NCBI GenBank assembly: GCA_016283945.1
Contig: JAEENW010000184.1
Span: forward strand, 1 to 8,718
Length of the DNA: 8,718 bases
Source of the DNA: Bacillota bacterium
Lineage (GTDB): Bacteria > Bacillota > Clostridia > Peptostreptococcales > Anaerovoracaceae
Reading direction: 5' to 3'
The position numbers and the translations under genes were made by a program. The notes beneath the pieces were generated by a model that saw nothing but the letters and a program-made list of their open reading frames with translations, did no database searches and was not told the origin of the DNA. Positions 6,163-8,718 of this stretch are shown in pieces. How positions within the stretch are numbered: position 1 is the stretch's first letter; every line of letters begins with the position of its first letter.

Positions 6163-8073
6163 ATGGACTACAGGAAGATCATAACGGACGCGGTCGACAG
6201 CCGGGCCGAGAGCCTGAAGGCGCTCTCTCTGAGGATACACGACAATCCCGAGACCGCCTACAATGAGGTGAGGGCGAGCCGCTGGATGACCGAAGCCCTC
6301 AGAGAGAACGGCTTCGAGGTCGAGACCGGGCTCTACGGCATGCCCACGTCCATAAGGGCGGTCTGGGGCAGCGGACATCCCGTCATCGGCCTGCTCGCGG
6401 AGTACGACGCTCTGCCGGGCCTCTCGCAGAAGCAGAGCACCTTCCACGATCCCGCGGTCCCCGGAGGACCGGGGCACGGCTGCGGCCACGACCTGCTCGG
6501 GACCGCAACTCTCGGCGCTGCCCTGGCGATGAAGGCAGACCTCGAGAGCAGCGGGCTTCCGGGAACGGTGGTGTTCTACGGCTGCCCAGCTGAGGAGGTG
6601 CTCACGGGCAAGCCCTTCATGGCGAGGGGCGGAGCCTTCAGGGAGCTCGACCTCGCGCTGGCCTGGCACGGCGGCGGAAAGAACATGGTCCATTGCGGCA
6701 TAGCAGGCGGCATCAACAGCGCAATATTCCACTACAAGGGCAAGGCGGGACACGCCTCCGGCGCTCCCTGGCTCGGACGCTCCGCGCTCGACGCCTGCGA
6801 GCTGCTCAGCGTGGGCGCGAACTACCTAAGGGAGCACATCCCCGACAAGGCCAGGATCCACTACTCCTATAAGGAGGCCGGCGAAGCCCCCAACATCATC
6901 CCGGACAGGGCGTCCGTATGGTACTACGTCAGGGGACTCAGCCGCGAGTCCATCGAGGATATCTACGGAAGGCTCGTGGAGACCGCCGAGGGCGCCGCGA
7001 GGATGACCGGCACCGAGCTCAGCGTCGAGTTCCTGGGAGGCTGCTACAACACCCATTCCAACGCCGTCGTCTCGGACGCGATATATGAGGTCCTCTGCTC
7101 GCTGCCGCCCATCGAATACACGGAGGAGGAGAGAGCCATGGCCGAGGCGCTCGCGAGGACCTCGGAGAACTACGACGGATCCGATCCTCTACCGACGGAG
7201 GTCGAGCCCAACACCTGGCGCGAGAGCTCCGGCTCCTTCGACCTCGGAGACGTTCAGCACATAGTTCCCTGCGGCCTGGTAAGCACCGTGACCTGGCCCG
7301 GAGTGACGGGCAATCACAACTGGCAGGCGACCTGCTGCACCGGAAACGGCATAGGGCTAAAAGGCATGCTTCAGGGCGCCAAGGTCCTCGCGCTTACCGC
7401 GGGAAGGTTCTACAGGGATCCCGGGCTGCTGAAGGCGGCCAAAGACGAGTTCGACGCTATGATGGACGGCAAATCCTATAAGTGCCCGATCCCAGGGGAC
7501 GTCCCCGTACCACAGCCCACGGAAGAGGCCTTGAAGGCCGCCGGCTGCGGAGACGAAGGCTTCCTCAGGCTCGCGGCGGAGCGATGGTCCGTGAGGAAGT
7601 TCGAGGACAGGCCAGTCGAAAAGGACGATCTTGAGAAGATATTGAGGGCGGGGCAGCTCGCTCCCACCGCCTGCAACTATCAGCCTCAGAGAGTGCTCGT
7701 CATCGACGATCCCGAGGCGATAGAAAAGCTCAAGGCCTGCACCGTCTACACCTACGGTGCCCGCACCTTCCTGCTCACCTGCATCGACCACAGCGAGGTC
7801 TGGGTGAGGAAGCAGGACGGCAAGGACGGCGGAGACGTGGACGCAGCCATAGTCACGACGCACATGATGATGGAGGCTGCGGATCTCGGTATAGGCAGCG
7901 TCTGGGTAGGTTCCTTCGATCCGGCCAGGCTGCGCGAGGCCTTCGCCATCCCTGATCACATAGAGCCGGTCGCGCTGCTGCCCATAGGCTACATCGCGGC
8001 GGACGCAAAGCCCTCGCCGCTGCACGAGCAGACGAGGCCGCTGAGCGAGCTCGTCGTCTACAACAGGTTTTAG
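6163..8073 (+). CDS. Fusion protein: AbgB-like M20 amidohydrolase plus C-terminal nitroreductase
   Basis: 636 residues from the ATG at 6163, which has AGGAGG six bases upstream; an in-frame TTG at 6136 lies in the tRNA terminator and is rejected. Residues about 1-450 form a full-length M20 metallo-amidohydrolase like E. coli AbgB (p-aminobenzoyl-glutamate hydrolase subunit). Marks are LLAEYDALPGLS (77-88), GHGCGHDLLGTA (104-115; metal-type C107, H109), CPAEE (141-145), AWHGG (167-171), KAGHASGAPWLGRSALDA (194-211) and NHNWQ (384-388). It ends with the AbgB-like YKCPIP before a Pro-rich linker (about 445-455). Residues about 466-636 form a complete FMN nitroreductase domain: RWSVRKF (474-480, RxSxR phosphate site), APTACNYQPQ (500-509), GIGSVWVGSFD (576-586) and the terminal PLSELVVYNRF. 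The frame is continuous with no good internal start. No AbgA or AbgT homologue is visible in the window. Substrate is unknown; tandem amide hydrolysis and flavin redox chemistry on one molecule is inference. Confidence 0.92.
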   Translation: MDYRKIITDAVDSRAESLKALSLRIHDNPETAYNEVRASRWMTEALRENGFEVETGLYGMPTSIRAVWGSGHPVIGLLAEYDALPGLSQKQSTFHDPAVPGGPGHGCGHDLLGTATLGAALAMKADLESSGLPGTVVFYGCPAEEVLTGKPFMARGGAFRELDLALAWHGGGKNMVHCGIAGGINSAIFHYKGKAGHASGAPWLGRSALDACELLSVGANYLREHIPDKARIHYSYKEAGEAPNIIPDRASVWYYVRGLSRESIEDIYGRLVETAEGAARMTGTELSVEFLGGCYNTHSNAVVSDAIYEVLCSLPPIEYTEEERAMAEALARTSENYDGSDPLPTEVEPNTWRESSGSFDLGDVQHIVPCGLVSTVTWPGVTGNHNWQATCCTGNGIGLKGMLQGAKVLALTAGRFYRDPGLLKAAKDEFDAMMDGKSYKCPIPGDVPVPQPTEEALKAAGCGDEGFLRLAAERWSVRKFEDRPVEKDDLEKILRAGQLAPTACNYQPQRVLVIDDPEAIEKLKACTVYTYGARTFLLTCIDHSEVWVRKQDGKDGGDVDAAIVTTHMMMEAADLGIGSVWVGSFDPARLREAFAIPDHIEPVALLPIGYIAADAKPSPLHEQTRPLSELVVYNRF

Positions 8074-8085
8074 CTTCGGCTGAAA
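8068..8085 (+). other. cUUCGg hairpin over the stop codon of the fusion gene
   Basis: TTTTAGC (8068-8074) and GCTGAAA (8079-8085) pair around a TTCG loop closed by C-G, the especially stable tetraloop type. The TAG stop (8071-8073) lies in the 5' arm. It could protect the transcript 3' region or affect termination; chance is also possible. Confidence 0.35.
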
Positions 8086-8136
8086 CAGGTGCCGGTTTCC
8101 GGCCGGGATGCTATATAACAAGCTGCTGAATTATCA

Positions 8137-8169
8137 AAAGGCCCCGCGCCATGCGCGGGGCCTTTACTG
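8137..8169. terminator. Bidirectional GC-rich terminator between fusion gene and acyltransferase
   Basis: A perfect 13-bp stem (8137-8149 with 8153-8165), very GC-rich, has a CAT loop. The minus strand carries TTTTGATAA after the stem, and the plus strand only TTTA. It sits 64 bases after the fusion-gene stop and 30 bases beyond the acyltransferase stop, serving both convergent genes. Confidence 0.85.
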
Positions 8170-8194
8170 TTGAATCTGATAATAGCTGCGTTTA

Positions 8195-8718
8195 CTACGC
8201 TTGGACCTCAGCATCCTCTGCCCTCATCCTGTCGAGCTCGGCCTGAATGAGTCCCTGAACGTACTCGCCAAGCTCTGCGTGCTTCATGCCCAGAGCCTGT
8301 GGATCTATCGGGGGAAGTATGCTCAGCTTGACCTTGCCCTTGGTGACCCTGTGCGTCTGATCGTAGAGCTTGTAGCTTCCGTCTATAGCGTAGGGGACTA
8401 TCAGAGCCTTGGCCTTGATCGCGGCGCGCAGGGCGCCCGGCTTGAACTCGTTCATATCGGGACCCTTGCTCCTCGTGCCCTCGGGGAATATCACTATCGA
8501 CTGCCCGGCTTCGAGCCTCTTCTGAGCCAGGTTGATGCAGGCGAGAGACTGCCTGAGATCGTTTCTGTCCATGAAGATGCTGTGCATCTGTTTCATGTAC
8601 TGGGCGATGATGGGGATCTTCGATACCTCGATCTTGGAGACTATGCTCATGAGGCTGCCGAGGTGAGAACATGCAACGAATATGTCGTAGAATCCCTGGT
8701 GGTTGCCCACGAAGAGCG
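8195..8718 (-). CDS. plsC: 1-acyl-sn-glycerol-3-phosphate acyltransferase (PlsC-like), C-terminal part
   Basis: 173 codons are visible; the N terminus lies beyond the right edge (family about 200-250 residues). The frame continues upstream of an internal GTG at 8710, which is the Val just before the catalytic block, so it is not the start. All four acyltransferase blocks are present in order: NHQGFYD (HX4D, catalytic His/Asp), FMDRNDLRQS, FPEGTRSKG (glycerol-phosphate binding) and IVPYAIDGSYK. PlsC-type enzymes transfer an acyl group to the sn-2 position of lysophosphatidic acid at the inner membrane face, giving phosphatidic acid for phospholipid synthesis. The tail after block IV is charged and helical. 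The gene converges on the fusion gene and shares its terminator. Paralogous lysophospholipid acyltransferases have the same motifs, so the exact acceptor is inferred. Confidence 0.9.
   Translation of the reverse strand, partial: LFVGNHQGFYDIFVACSHLGSLMSIVSKIEVSKIPIIAQYMKQMHSIFMDRNDLRQSLACINLAQKRLEAGQSIVIFPEGTRSKGPDMNEFKPGALRAAIKAKALIVPYAIDGSYKLYDQTHRVTKGKVKLSILPPIDPQALGMKHAELGEYVQGLIQAELDRMRAEDAEVQA

Noticed and set aside
6121..6753. Minus-strand open frame of 210 codons opposite the start of the fusion gene
   Set aside because: It is a shadow of the amidohydrolase coding region and runs into the tRNA terminator hairpin. No domain or ribosome binding site supports it.
7357..8121. Minus-strand open frame of 254 codons opposite the nitroreductase domain
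   Set aside because: It is antisense to well-conserved nitroreductase motifs, with shadow-type composition and no family match.
8708..8710. GTG as the start of the acyltransferase
   Set aside because: The GTG is the Val two residues before the catalytic NHX4D block. The frame continues to the window edge and the N-terminal part is required in this family.

Overview
The window looks like ordinary chromosome from an anaerobic, fairly high-GC member of the Bacillota (Clostridia-like). This is inferred from gene content: two-cluster Fe-S aldo/keto reductases, a short DUF362 protein and a small stand-alone bactofilin. Strong AGGAGG-type ribosome binding sites and frequent AGG (Arg) and ATA (Ile) codons also fit. 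The genus cannot be named from the sequence. There is no transposase, integrase, CRISPR array or phage gene. No gene-free stretch exceeds about 150 bases.

Left block, minus strand, 3786 down to 1: four tightly packed co-directional genes (gaps of 27, 1 and 24 bases). In transcription order they encode a DUF362 protein, two paralogous aldo/keto reductases each with a C-terminal di-[4Fe-4S] ferredoxin-like domain, and the N-terminal half of a tartrate/D-malate-type decarboxylating dehydrogenase that runs off the window edge. This reads as one redox operon. Hydroxy-acid or carbonyl metabolism is a plausible theme, but the substrate is not determined.

Centre, 3787-5515: a 151-base divergent intergenic region carries promoter-like elements for both directions and two inverted repeats. 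A MATE-family multidrug/Na+ antiporter gene follows on the plus strand, ending at a strong bidirectional terminator shared with the convergent bactofilin gene.

Right block, 5532-8718: a bactofilin gene (minus) is divergent from a tRNA-Leu(CAG) gene, and both have recognisable promoters. Directly behind the tRNA and its terminator-like hairpin lies the most unusual gene of the window. It is a 636-residue protein that fuses a complete AbgB-like M20 metallo-amidohydrolase to a complete FMN nitroreductase domain in one open frame. A second bidirectional terminator separates it from a convergent, truncated PlsC-type 1-acyl-glycerol-3-phosphate acyltransferase at the right edge.

The best candidate for something undescribed is the amidohydrolase-nitroreductase fusion. 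It suggests one polypeptide that both hydrolyses an (aryl)amide and performs a flavin-dependent redox step on the same or a related molecule. The second candidate is the DUF362 / twin Fe-S reductase / hydroxy-acid dehydrogenase operon.
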